Assembly: GCA_017311185.1 (NCBI GenBank)
Contig: JAESUZ010002878.1
Span: 310,001 to 374,000 of the forward strand
DNA from: Proteles cristata cristata
Taxonomy: Eukaryota; Chordata; Mammalia; Carnivora; Hyaenidae
Direction of reading: 5' to 3'
DNA length: 64,000 nucleotides
A program made the translations under genes and the position numbers. Positions 22,849 to 34,475 of the stretch are shown piece by piece; positions within the stretch are counted from its first letter, which is position 1, and each line of letters starts with the position of its first letter. Under the pieces are notes generated by a model that was not told the DNA's origin, ran no database searches, and saw only the letters and a program-made list of their open reading frames with translations.

Positions 22849-23072
22849 ATGGGACACCTAGATGACTCAGTTGGTAAGCATCCGACTCTTGATTTTGGCT
22901 CAGGTCATGATCTTATGGGTTCATGAGTTCAAGCCCCATGGTGGGGCTCTGCATTGACAGTGCAGAGGCTGTTTGGGATTCTGTTCTCTCTCTGCCCCTT
23001 CCCCCTCACTTTCTCGCTCGCTCTCTCTCTCTCGCTCTCTCTCAAAATAAATTAATTAATTTTTAAGAAGAC
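22849..23072 (+). mobile_element. SINEC, older carnivore-wide type, perfect 15-bp TSD
   Basis: Head 'acacctagatgactcagttg', 'cgactcttgattttggctca' (the diagnostic older variant), B-box region 'gagttcaagccccatggtgg', 'ggctgtttgggattctgttc', and tail 'ctctcaaaataaattaatta'. The duplication tttatcaaatctatg at 22834-22848 and 23073-23087 is still perfect despite many differences in the body. Confidence 0.95.
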
Positions 23073-23087
23073 TTTATCAAATCTATG

Positions 23088-25895
23088 TTACTCCCATTAC
23101 TGTTTCCATACTTAATAAATAATATAATTTCTAGTTTGGCCACTCAGGTACTTTACTGTCAGGCAGGGAGATCCCTGATATGTTGGCACTGGTATCCTTG
23201 ATCCATGAAATTTATGCATCTGCTGTAAACTAAAATTTGATAATATGGTATGTAGATAAAGAGACATAGAGAGAACATAGATGTAGACATAAATATATAT
23301 ACACATTTTTGTTTGTTCAAGCCAACACCCAGGCACTTGATAACTCCAGGTTTGTAGATGAAACTGAATTTCTCATCTTGGATTCTGGTGAAGGGGCTCA
23401 CCACAGTACCAATACCTGACAATTCTAACCTGAGGAGCCAACACCTCTAAGAAATGACAGCTCATATTATATTTTATTGAGATAAAATACATAATGCAAG
23501 CATACTATTTATGTTATGCTATTTATCAAAGAAATCATTTGAACATTTATATATTTTTAATGACTATTCCCCAAATTAGTATTGAACATTGTTTGGGGGA
23601 AAATATATAATTTGTATGACCACATGAATTCATTGGCAACATGAACCCCATATGTTATAATAACCTATCTATTCTATCTGTTAATATTCTTAATTGACTT
23701 TTTAAAATTCGCTTTTGTCATGCAACCCCTTACTTCCCTGGGATGAGCAGAATTGAGTTTTATTTTTCTGTTCCTTAGTTAATTTCAACAACATAAAGTT
23801 CTGCCAAGAAACCTAAAAGATTTTTCTGAAGGTTGAATTTAGAGATAATGGTTACAAGGAAATACAACCTAGAGCAATAAAACATGTCCATTGATTGCTG
23901 CCCAGTGACAGCTGGTAGACAAGCCGTGCTGATGTGCAACAGAGATATATTAGGTTAAGAAAAAGCCATAGATTCTTAAGTAAAGTGACAGAATTGAACA
24001 CGTAGAGAAACCTGAAAACACTGATCATGGTGGTCTTGGTTATCTGCAAAATGTTTCATTTCCCCGGGAAGAGACATTTGTCTTTGCACTTCTATATTTA
24101 TACATTTACAGGGAGGTCTGATTGTGATTTTGGCAACACCAGAGAAACTTATATATTGCACAGTGATTTTCATTCAGAGATGATGTTGCTGATCGCTGTT
24201 GCCCATTTGGGAATTGTGGCAGAGGATGCTGACTCATAAGTTTGGCCTTTCATCTGATAGCCAAAACTAATGTTAATGGAATAACTAGTTCTTTAGAATT
24301 CTATATTTCTCTTTGTGCCCTAAGGACTAGTTTGTAATTTGGTTGAGGATGGGAACTATAGAGCATTTACATAATTGGGATGGTGATGTTTGTATATTTA
24401 GGCTGACCTTGATAAAGTTAACAAGCCACCCAAGCTATAGTTTATTCATCAGCAAATTTAATCATCATCATCATCAGATAAAAGAATATTTGTATAAACA
24501 TATAAAAGGGCATGTGCAAAAATGATTTTGCAAAACAGTAAAATGTTATACAAATTTTATTATCATATGTAGCACTGAGTATATAGTTACCTGTGAAAAC
24601 TGCACAGTAAAGAAAAGCCAGGCAAATTACTGAAACTGTGTTTTCACCAAAAGAAGGAACCCTCTCGTGTAATCACTGCCAATCAAGTAAACTGGAAATT
24701 GGTAGTGTTGTCAAATATTTTACACAGTAGTGTAAGTTGTACAATGGTGTCTTTTTTAACATCAACTTCCTCTAAGTTCTATTAATTTAATTTCATATCT
24801 TTACAAATTATGTGTGTTACTGTGACTTTTTTTTCTATTTTAAATCCATATTGAGCCACCTCAGTTCCCCACTGTAGCAAATATACTTTCTATGTAGACA
24901 GGAATACTATACATAAACTTAACAAAGTGTCTGTTTGTCTTCATTGTGCTAAAGAAATAGGAAAAAATAAACTTGCCTAATTTAAAGGATATGTTTTCAA
25001 TTACCTAATTTAAAACAGGAGTTATACAGTATTGGGTAAATTCACTTTAGGGGATCCTTGGGGGCACCTCCTTTTAAGTAGCTGCAGATGCTTATTTGCA
25101 ATTTTGTGAAATTATAATGCACAATTCTGCATAGGGTGCCCCAGGATGACTAGCAACACAGATTTTGTTTTTAAAATAGTTATTGTTTCTCGAAAACAAT
25201 AAAGGAGAACCCACCTGGTTGATAATATAGGATGACATTAAGGAATACAAATATTGTCACTCACACTATTTTCTTTGGAAGTTATCAGTGACAACAGTAT
25301 GTTATACTAATATTATATCATAATCTAACTGCTCAGAAAGGTACAAATATTCCATCTCCAACCAAGCATCAGCTAGTTACTCTGTTTTTCAAAATTATGA
25401 CATTTTGTCCAGTTTCATAATACAATGTACTGTAAATGCATATACTAGTTAATATTTTGTATTATGTAGAATCAGGTAACTTCCTATAGAGGAAGAGTAG
25501 GAAGCACGTGTCAACAATTGCACTGGCAGAATCCGTCTGATGCAACTAGTCTGGAACTGTGGCATCTTTTAAGGTTTGGCAGCTTCTGGGAAAAGGCATA
25601 GATGGTAAATTATTATTAATTTGGGTCGATTTCAGCTCTTACACAGAACCAGCTATCCATCTTCTATCTCTGAACCCTGGCAGTAAGCTGTACACATGTT
25701 CCTAGAGCAGCTTACACATGGTATGAGAGGCCAGTGTGGGCAAAATGGACCCTGTCCTCCAAATATCAGGGACTTGTGCTCTACTCAATGATTGTAATTT
25801 CTAATAGTGAATGCCATTATTGCACTTCCCCCATTGCTGTAAGTCCCTCTTTCTTTGACCAAAGTGACTAGTGAGGTATTAAAATCTCCGGAATC
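23088..25895. other. Long AT-rich stretch, no gene or repeat recognised
   Basis: About 2.8 kb read on both strands. Frames of 60-87 codons (23112-23422 minus, 23852-24173 minus, 24027-24239 plus, 24343-24525 plus) overlap one another on both strands and lack motifs. Confidence 0.45.
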
Positions 25896-25899
25896 TCCC

Positions 25900-27330
25900 C
25901 CACCTTCAGTTTTCTCTGCCTACCTGTTTGGGAGCTGGACATTGAAGACCAGGACCCTGAAAAGCAACCACATGTATAGGAGAAATCAGAAAGTCATTGC
26001 TCACGCCCAGGGGAAGGAACAAGGTCAGGAAAGACCTGATAAAACTGTAAGTCTCCACATCAGTCTGATCTTCATCACAGACAACCTACAACTATCAAAA
26101 GAATAGAAACAAAAGAAACAAAAAATCCCAGAAAACTCTGGGGAGGGGAAAATCTGATTTTTCAGAGTTACCATGTGATTATATTCGATCTCCAGTTTTC
26201 AACAACAACAAAAATCACAAGACATATGAAGAAGCTGGAGAGTATAGTCTATTCAAAGGAAAAAATAACCAAAAAATGTCTATGAAAAAGACATAACAAC
26301 AGATACAGTAGATACAGACTTTATTGAAAACACTGTCTTAAAGGTGCACAAAGAGCTAAAGGAATACATTAAAAAATCAAAAAGTGATGCAGGAATAAAA
26401 TGGAAATATTGATAGATTAAGACAACCTAAGAAGGAACCCACAGGAAATTCTGGAAATTAAAATTGCAGTAGCTGAAATAGAAATTTCACTAGAGGGATT
26501 TAATATCGGATTGAAACAGGTAGAAAAAAAGAATCAGTGAATTTGAAAATGGTCAATGGAAATTATCTAGTCTAAGGAACAGAAAGAAAGAAAAAAAAAA
26601 AGATGGAAGGAAAGACAATAGAGTCTAAAAGATACGTGGAACATCACCAAGTAGATCAATGTAAGAATTATGGGAGACCTAGAAGAAAATGAGAAGGAAA
26701 AAGGGGCAGAGAGAATATCTGAAGAAATAATGACTAAAGATTCCATAAATTTGAGGAAAGCTGTGAATATAAAAGTCCATGAAGTCAACATATTCCAAGT
26801 AGGAAGAACACAAGAGACTTCCAGCAATACACATTATAATTAACTGTCTAAAATCAAAGACAAACAATCTTGAAAGCAGCAAGAGAAAAACTACTCTTCA
26901 GCTTCAAGGGAACCTTAATAAATTGATGAGCAGAGTTCTCATCAGAAACCTTCAGGTTCAGAAGGTAATCGACTTATGTATTTAAACTGTCAAAAGGAAA
27001 ACAAACTGCCAACCAAGAATCCTATATCTGGCAAAACTGTCCAGGTGAACAGAAGCTGAAGGTGTTTCTTCCAGTTAGACCTACACAGCAATGAATGATG
27101 AAGGACTCCTCCAGTCCAAATGAATGAGCCCTAGACAGTAACTAGACACCATATGAACAAGTAGAGATCTCAATAAAGGTAAATACAAGGACAATTATAA
27201 AAGCTAGTATTATTGTAACAGCATGTTTGCTACATGATTTAAGAGACTAGTACATTAAAAGTTATTAGTGTATGCTTTTGGGCACACAATTTAAATTTTG
27301 TGACATCAGCATCTGATAGGAATTTGGGAT
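25900..27330 (+). mobile_element. HAL1 (ORF1-only L1-related element), decayed
   Basis: The 3' half carries ordered HAL1-like landmarks: 'gaaagcagcaagagaaaaac', 'agcttcaagggaacc', 'agttctcatcagaaacc', 'ccaaccaagaatcctatatc', 'tggcaaaactgtcc', 'gaacagaagctgaagg', 'ctagacagtaac' and 'aagtagagatctcaataaag'. Upstream sequence (26090-26800) has an A-rich sense strand, 'gaaattctggaaattaaaat' and Lys/Glu-rich broken frames, like an ORF1 coiled coil. No frame longer than 83 codons survives on the plus strand. The 5' limit is approximate. HAL1 elements encode an ORF1-like RNA-binding protein and lack reverse transcriptase. Confidence 0.75.
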
Positions 27331-27712
27331 GGAGCTGTTAAAGGAGCAAAGTTTTTGTAAAATCTATTATACATATAATGCGATATTATAGAGCCTTAGA
27401 AAGCCAGGAAATTCTGACACATGCTGCAGCAGAGATGAGCCTTAAGGATATTATTCTATGTGAAATGGACTAATCACAAAAAGAGAAATATTGTATGATT
27501 TCACTTATATAAAGTGCTTAGATTAGTCAAAATCATAGAAAAGGAAAGTAGAATGGCTATTGCCAAGGGTTAGAAGCAGGAGGCAAGGGAGAGTTACTGC
27601 TTAAAGCATACAGAGTTTCAGTTTTGCAAGCTGAAAAGGGTTTTGAAAATAGATGGTGGTGATGGCTTCACAATAGTGTGAATGTACCTAATATCAGCTA
27701 CCTGCCCACATA
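27331..27712 (+). mobile_element. Old L1 3' end fragment
   Basis: 'gaaattctgacacatgctgc', 'gagccttaaggatattattc', 'gtgaaatggactaatcacaa', 'tgtatgatttcacttatata', 'agagtttcagttttgcaag' and 'gatggtggtgatggcttcac' are the order seen at ORF2 C termini and 3' ends of old mammalian L1s. It is diverged and frame-broken, on the plus strand, and directly follows the HAL1 copy. Confidence 0.8.
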
Positions 27713-28000
27713 AACATAGATAAGATAGTAATTTTCATATTGTCTGTATCGTATCACATTAGAAAATGGAAAAGGAAAATGAATTCGATAGACTTCCATA
27801 TTTGAACAATACCAAAAAGTGGAGAGAGAGAGAAAAGGAGAAGTAACAAAAAGGAAGATAAATACAGTAAATATGAAATAAGAAAGAATAACTAACAATG
27901 TATAAGAAAATGAAATAAAGCAAAGCTTAAGACCCTATTTTTTGTGATTCAAAGCAAATAAATTTGAAACTCTAGATGCCATTCATAATAATCTGAAAAA
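27713..28000. other. Purine-rich unannotated sequence
   Basis: A/G-rich on the plus strand. It could be worn LINE sequence linking the flanking fragments, but no landmark is clear. Confidence 0.4.
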
Positions 28001-28905
28001 ATATAGTTCACCAAACATGACTCTGTGAGGGATGGGTAGTCTAAAGAAGCCAATGGCAATAGCAGGTACAGAAAAATTTTTCAAAGAACCCTTGCAAAAA
28101 TGTCTCGGCCCAGAAACTTTAAAGGAAAATTCCTCCAGTCTTTAAACAACTGGTAACTCCAGTACTAACTAAATTTGGCATGGTGTATACATCTCCCAAA
28201 AAATTTTATGATATTAATATGACATTGACTTCCAAATATGAAAATACTAGACATATACAGAAAGTAAAACTATAGAATTATTTTCTTAGAAACATCAAAA
28301 TAAAAAATTTGAAATAAATATTAGTAAGAAAACAATGTATTAGCATGTAAAAAATAAAACATCATGAACAAATACTATTTTTCCTGAAATACTAGAATAG
28401 CTTGATATTATAATAGGCTTTACCATAACTCACCTCATGAAGATACTCTAAAGATATCTAAGGACAGAAGCTACATGATCAATGTAGTTGTTGTAAGGGT
28501 GCTTAAACTCATCACCCATTCCCAATAAAACAATAATCATATTAAATTGATGGATTCTTCCTTGACAGATGCTATGTCAACATGTTCTTTATTGGAAAAC
28601 CACTGTTTGCATTGCTAAGTGGAAACAAGCAAAGAATGTCTACTTTTTTACCACTTGTTTAATATTCTATTGAAGGATAGAATATTAAATATCCAGCATA
28701 ATCAGACAATAAAAACTTTTGAAATGGTTAAAATCAGTACACTTTCTATAGGCAAGTAATAAAATAGTTACCTGGAAAACCCAAGGGTACCGAGAAGAAA
28801 ATCCGAAAATAAGCAATGAAGTAACAATTTGAACTTGATACAGAAAATCAGTAGCTTTTATACATTCAAATGTTGGTGACATATACTCCTAGGTATGGAC
28901 CTTTC
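28001..28905 (+). mobile_element. Old L1 ORF2 (reverse-transcriptase region) fragment
   Basis: Plus-strand landmarks include 'aaggaaaattcctccagtct' (region where ORF2 reads GEFYQ-like) and 'gacatatactcctagg'-adjacent sequence. The best block is near 28700-28880: 'aatcagacaataaaaa', 'tggaaaacccaagg' and 'cagaaaatcagtagctttta' then 'tacattcaaatg'. That order matches the segment just after the RT active site in L1 ORF2. All frames are broken. It cannot be the same insertion as the 3' end at 27.3-27.7 kb, because the order is reversed for one plus-strand element. Confidence 0.55.
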
Positions 28906-29604
28906 AAATATGCACACATTTCATTTACCATAGCCCCGTGAAATAACAGTGGTCCTCCCACCAATAAGATTAAAGTTTCAGTCACCATGGTATAGTAACA
29001 ATTAGAATTGTGTGAAGTGCAAACTTTATTGGTAAGCTCCTCCAATCACTACACAAATAACAAGGTATATGTTGTGATAATTGAACAATCATGTCACATC
29101 TTCCAGAGTCTGCCTGTGATTGGTCACCATGAATCTGTTATTCAGTTGATGTACAAGAAGCAAGGTCCCCCCTGCTATTTTACAAAAAGGAAAATCAAAA
29201 GGGGGCATTGACCAAGAAAGCTGAAAATCCATCAAGGAAATGGTAAATACTAGTGCTGGAATTTGGATGGAGTTATAAAGGAAATAGCTGTCCCTGGAAT
29301 GCTGACAATGCCGTCTTTCAAGAGGTGCTCCTGATGTAGCTGGAGGAACTTGGTGCTGCAAAGATCCACATGAATGAGGAAAGTAGTTATGATAAAAAGG
29401 ATGAAGATTTCTCAGAGGGAGTGGTGCTGGCAAAACTTTCACATTAAAGGGATCCTCAGAAATATCTCATGAGATTGAAGATGCAAAAGATGAAGTGCTC
29501 TAAGCTGATTCATACTTAGAAAAAGGTTTGACCATTTGCGAAACATAGAAATTATTCACATTCCATATTGTAATCTCTGCAATGAAGAGGAAAGCTCACA
29601 TTGT
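28906..29604. other. Unexplained sequence of higher complexity
   Basis: Less AT-rich than its surroundings, with a 117-codon minus frame (29089-29442) opposite a 67-codon plus frame. Neither resembles a family I know. It may be a decayed retropseudogene or DNA-transposon segment; no poly-A tail or flanking duplication was found. Confidence 0.3.
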
Positions 29605-29617
29605 TCAAACCAATCTT

Positions 29618-29817
29618 TTCTTACAAGTTTTTTTGGAGAGAGAGAGTGAACATGCGTGGGGAAGGGACAGAGAGAGAGGGAGAGAGTGAATCCTAAGCAG
29701 GCTCCACGCTGTCATTGCAGAGTCCAGTGTGGGGGCTCGATCTCAGGAACTGTAAGATCATGACCTGAGCCGAGATCAAGAGTTGATGTTTAACTGACTG
29801 AGCCACCCGGATGCCCC
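29618..29817 (-). mobile_element. SINEC, older type, minus strand
   Basis: Complement order: T-rich tail, GA-rich stretch, 'cctaagcaggctccacgctg', 'ggggctcgatctcaggaac' (B-box complement), 'gagatcaagagttgatgttt' (the older 'aactcttgatctcggct' variant) and 'aactgactgagccacccgg'. The target-site duplication tcaaaccaatctt (29605-29617) and tcaaattaatctt (29818-29830) has two mismatches. Confidence 0.93.
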
Positions 29818-29830
29818 TCAAATTAATCTT

Positions 29831-31560
29831 GGTAAGATATTTACAAAGAAAAACGTTACTTCTCCATGCTTCTAATGGCATAAATTACAGTGCATTGTAT
29901 GATATTAGTTGTATGATATTTTTTGTCAATTTTCTACACATTTACAACTTATAACAAGAGAGTTTTAATGCTGTGCAAAGACATTTAAAACTCAATAACA
30001 ATCATGAATTTTCTTGATTACTTTCCATGATTTCCAATTGTCCAGCCATTCTTAGAGTCCTGTGCTATCCATGCAGTGTAAACTGCACACTCACTAGAGG
30101 TTCTGAGTTTATGCCTACTCATGTTAATGTTCAATGCCTGTTTTCTTTGTGATAGTTAGCTACTAAGGGGATTAATCCTTTGTTGCTTTATTGGCACCAG
30201 ACTAGACGCAACTGTATCTTTCCTCAGACCTGGGCTAGGTAAAACACAGGAGGGTATATAGCATTTCAGTTGCCTGTTGACAATAAACTTCTGTGGAATG
30301 TCCTTGGGACCTAAATAGAACTTTATTCAGTGAAAATATATATGTGTGTGTGTATACATATACACATATATATATGCATACATATATACACAAATACATT
30401 CTGAATTTTTAACTAATTAAAAATAAGCTTTTGGACTATGAAATGTTCACATTTCAGCACATCTTCATATCTCATGTAGAAAGATTATATGTAACAAAGT
30501 TCTGAATCCATCCCATAATTACTGCCTACAGGAATGACAAAAATAGGTTCTACTTCTTCCTAGCACAACACAATTCATTCAGCAATCTTCTAAAATCAAT
30601 AACTTGTGAATTTAGATATTTTAAAATTTAAAGTTGCTTCCATTTTATATAGTTATTTGTATTATGTACTTCTAAAATTTATAAGATTTGTTTCCATTAT
30701 GAGATGTATTACATATTGTTAATGTTGGCAGGAAACACTCATTTCTTTAAATTAATAAATGTTCATGGTATACCAACAAATTGCCAGGTACTGTTCTAAA
30801 AGTGTAAAAAATAGTTCACACCAAATCATTGCAAGTGACGTAAGATTTACTGAAGGAAGCAGAATCTTCAGGAACAATTATTGTATCATGTAGTGAAATA
30901 TAAGATAAAATGGCTTATCCCATGCCAATCAAATGTTTATAAATATGAATCTTGTATCTCATCATTGCTTTTCAGGTGTAAAGGTACATTACTAAGCCTA
31001 CATACTTGGAATAAAGCTTCATAGATAAGTCATAAATCATATTTGATTGTAATTATAGCACTAATTATGATTATCATCAAGAGAACTGAATGGAGAGAAA
31101 GAACATATTCAGAACTAAAGTTGAAATAAAGAACAAAACATTTGCTAGATTTAAAATTTTGACCACTTTTAAACAGAAACTCACTTTAAATAGGCAATTT
31201 GAGCTATAAAACTCACAGATACGTTTAAAAAAGTTAAGCAATGATCAATCTCATGTACTGAACTGCAGGAAATTTTTAATATGATATTAAATTTACTGAC
31301 AAAATATTGATTTTTTAAAATGGCACTCTATACTAATTTGATTCCATAATATTTAAGGAAATTTCCTTTTGCCCTTTAAAAACAACAAAAATGTGTAACA
31401 CGGAGCATTATTTCACTCACCTTAATAAGTTTTATTTTATTACCAAGCCAAAGTATTATGAGATTTTAATGTGTTTAATAAATCTTCTCCCATATCCTCA
31501 ATGTCTTCAATAGTGCCCTAATATTATAACAAAGCTTTCTTAAAAACACCTGATTTGTAG
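29831..31560. other. AT-rich stretch, no gene recognised
   Basis: Nothing recognised apart from the AT/TG palindromic tract at 30336-30400. Confidence 0.5.
30336..30400. repeat. AT/TG tract with self-complementary halves
   Basis: 'tatatgtgtgtgtgtatac' is followed closely by 'atacacatatatatatgcat', so the tract can fold on itself. Confidence 0.8.
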
Positions 31561-31561
31561 A

Positions 31562-31800
31562 GCAATAGAAGAGAATGTGTATATTGATCAGATATATAGA
31601 CTTCAAAGCCAGAATGAATTGAGTTCAAATCTCAGCTTTGAAAGATGTTTATTTCTATTACTTTGGCAAATTATTCAATCTTTCCAAAACTTAATTTTTC
31701 TCCTCATGATATTAGGGAAATAACTCTGTCATGGACTTGAGGGAAGAGTACAGTAACAATTTATTTTAGAAGTCAGTAAAAGTAAATTTTATCTACTCTA
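31562..31800 (-). repeat. MIR, opposite orientation to 46.4 kb copy
   Basis: 'gacttcaaagccagaatgaa', 'ttgagttcaaatctcagctt' and 'ggcaaattattcaatctttc' then 'ttaatttttctcctcatgat' match the strand on which MIR reads '...ggttcgaatcctggctct...gcaagttacttaacctctc...tcagtttcctcatct'. Highly diverged. Confidence 0.65.
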
Positions 31801-31829
31801 TATCTTTTATGTTGTTGCTGAATATAGTA

Positions 31830-32550
31830 ACAATCATGTTGATATTACAAATTTAATGCTCGTAAGGGGATTGAGTTCACAGGACATCAGTGTCACATAA
31901 ATTCAGGTGGTTTCCGCTTCCCATAAGAGAAACAAGCAAAAACGCAAATAATAGTCTACACTTGAGGTCAAGCAACACATTGTAGTTTGACAATTATTCC
32001 TTTATTTTCTCCTGTAACATGGTGCTAGCACTTTAATAACACATAAGTTTTGATTGGATACATTCACTACGTATTTATTAATAAATATAAATTTCCTTTG
32101 CTCAGTTTAAAAACTGAACATTATTTAATATCATAAATAAATGGCAATTTTTAAACACATGATATGATTAATATGCTTATGTACAGCTAAACTCTTGTAT
32201 CAGCTTTGATATTCTAGGAACCTTACCAAGTTTCTTACATAAAGTAATACTGAATTAGTTCCTTTAAACATATCTAAGTTTACTTTCCAACTAGAAGGTA
32301 TAAATGACAGAATTATGTGATCTGCTCAGCCATTATGTGCTCCTCAGCAAGGAGTGCTGCCAGTAACAAAAAAGCAAGTTATGTGATTTCTGGCTGGTAA
32401 AAATTTTTAGGTCAACATTCTTTTAAAAATCAATTCTTCATGAATGAAGAAAATTATTCATTTGCTATCTCTTCTATAAAACAATTATCTTCTGTAAGAG
32501 TTGGTGTTGTTTCCTGGAGCTTTATGTTAGTCCTCTTTAGAATGTCGGGC
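31830..32550. other. Unannotated AT-rich sequence
   Basis: Nothing recognised. Confidence 0.5.
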
Positions 32551-32556
32551 CCTGGG

Positions 32557-32645
32557 GCCCATAGGTGGCTCAGTCAGTTGGCAATCCAATGTCAGCTCAG
32601 GTCATAATCTCACAGCTGGTGGGTTCGAGTGCCGCATCAAGCCAA
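32557..32645 (+). mobile_element. SINEC 5' fragment, decayed
   Basis: 'ggcccataggtggctcagtc', then 'gtcagctcaggtcataatct' and B-box region 'gtgggttcgagtgccgcatc' are recognisable. The 3' half (CT tract and A tail) is lost or too diverged. No target-site duplication seen. Confidence 0.75.
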
Positions 32646-33159
32646 GTGAGCCATAGTAGAATCCTGCTCCAAAATCTAGTCTCCAAAAGTCATCATCAGC
32701 AAACCAAAACCCCACATATTGAGATAGCAAAACTTTAGCTGAAAGTCAGTAGGCAACCTTTATTTGTGTTACTAATTCTATAATTTTCTTGAATGCTCAC
32801 TTTCCATATAGTGTACTTTCAAGTTGAGAGGATTAGTTAGCGAAATTCTAATAAATCCAATGTCGTCAGGCAAGCAGTACTGACTATCAAGTATCTGATT
32901 CCATCACTTATTTAAATACCTTTGTAGTCAAATATTTATAACTCATATTTAAAAACAAAATAATATTCTCACAGAAACTTGATTAGGAATACTAAAATGG
33001 TTCTACCCATACTTCCTAAAAAATTACTGTCTCTCCAAAAGAGTGAGAACAAACTCACCATGATGTCTTTAGGAATAGGACATGACCCTCAATGCCATAA
33101 CATTTATGGCATAGTAATATTCACAGCAACCACAAAAGCTTTGATTTAATGAGTTCTTT
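32646..33159. other. Unannotated sequence
   Basis: Nothing recognised. Confidence 0.5.
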
Positions 33160-33325
33160 TCTATTTGGCAGGTGCATTATATGGTATATCCCATGTAAAT
33201 CCTCACAGTAACACTGCGATGAGGTACCCTTACTCCCCTTTTTTCAGTGAGAAATCTGCGGCACAGGGAGGTTAAATAACTTGACCTAAGTCATGCAGCT
33301 AAGAAGTAGCAACATCAAAATTAAA
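33160..33325 (+). repeat. MIR, plus strand
   Basis: 'aaatcctcacagtaacactg', 'cgatgaggtacccttactcc', 'cagtgagaaatctgcggcac' and 'agggaggttaaataacttga' then 'taagtcatgcagctaagaag' follow the MIR consensus closely in order. Confidence 0.85.
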
Positions 33326-33696
33326 AATGAGGCAGATTAAGTAGAAATAAACTGGTTGGCTGAGATAAAAGTATAGCACTGCATCCTTTTTATAAGGCTG
33401 TTTTTTGTGGCTGTGGGCCCTGATGGCCAAAAGACCATGTCTTATCTTCAGCTACTGAGTGGAGCACCCCGCTACTAAAGGAAGCAGAGTCTGTGAATTC
33501 CTTTGAGCGAGTCAAGATAAAAATTAGCTTTTTCACAAAGCTTTACAGTTTGCTGTATCCCTAGGCCTTTTGAGTATTTCTTTCTATCACCCTATCCAGG
33601 GGGTAATCAGACTCCAAGAAAAAAGGGAAAAAAGTGGCTCACCACCCCAAAGACAAAATGAAGCTAATTTAAATGTCAATGCTTATTTGGTGATTT
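33326..33696. other. Unannotated sequence
   Basis: Nothing recognised. Confidence 0.5.
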
Positions 33697-33710
33697 AAAA
33701 AGAAAGATAA

Positions 33711-33943
33711 GGGGCGCCTGGGTGGCTTAGTCTGTTAAGCGTCCGACTTTCGCTTAGGCTATGATCTTGCGGTTCGTGGGTTCGGGCCCCGCACGTCGGG
33801 CTCTGTGCTGACTGCCAGCTCGGAACCTGGAGCCTGTTTCAGTCTGTGACTCCCTCTCTCTCTGACCCTCCCCTGCTCACGCTGTCTCTCTCTCTCTCTT
33901 CTAGAAATAAATAAAACATTTAAAAAAAATAAAAAAATAAAAT
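33711..33943 (+). mobile_element. SINEC, young type, perfect 14-bp TSD
   Basis: Near-consensus young type: 'ggggcgcctgggtggcttag', B-box region 'gggttcgggccccgcacgtc' (with a small 'ac' insertion), 'ctgtttcagtctgtgactcc', a short CT tract, 'ctagaaataaataaaacatt', and an A-rich tail with AAAAT units. The duplication aaaaagaaagataa lies at 33697-33710 and 33944-33957. Confidence 0.97.
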
Positions 33944-33957
33944 AAAAAGAAAGATAA

Positions 33958-34300
33958 ACCTACGCAGTTAGGAAAGGCTGCTTAGACTAGTGTATTCATG
34001 CATTTCCTTAGGAAATTTGGTAATATTTATTGGCTACATTGAGGGTTATACTTTAAGGTGGGTTTAACTAAAACTAATGGAAAAAAGTAAGTTTGGGAAT
34101 CTGTTGAAATGGACACTGGAATGAAACTACAAATATATTCTGAAATAATAGGTATATTTTTCCAGATAAGCTCTGTTGTTAGTTCCACTCATTTTAGCAA
34201 TAATATAAACATGAAAACTGAATGTCTTATACAAATATCTAATTTAAAGATATTCCAAAACAAATATACCCATTCTTAGTACTATGGTCATTCAAGAATT
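33958..34300. other. Unannotated AT-rich sequence
   Basis: Nothing recognised. Confidence 0.5.
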
Positions 34301-34304
34301 TCTC

Positions 34305-34475
34305 ACAAGTTTGCCGATAAATAAAATTACGTGGCAAACTCAGCGACTCAGTTTCAGTTTTGTCACATGTACAATTGAGATTAATAGGTTTCTTTAGAGA
34401 ATTCAACACAGTGTATTGTGTAAAGTACTGAGCACAAGACTTGGCCCATAGTGAGGGCTCCACAAATAGTAGCTA
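34305..34475 (-). repeat. MIR 3' portion (probable)
   Basis: 'agcgactcagtttcagtttt', 'gagaattcaacacagtgtat', 'gtaaagtactgagcacaaga' and 'cttggcccatagtgagggct' fit the strand of MIR ending '...gcttagaacagtgcctggcacatagtaggtgct'. Confidence 0.6.

Noticed and set aside
25064..25150. 'gggggcacctcc' and 'gggtgccccaggatgact' resembling SINE head pieces
   Set aside because: Too short, and not followed by any other SINE landmark.
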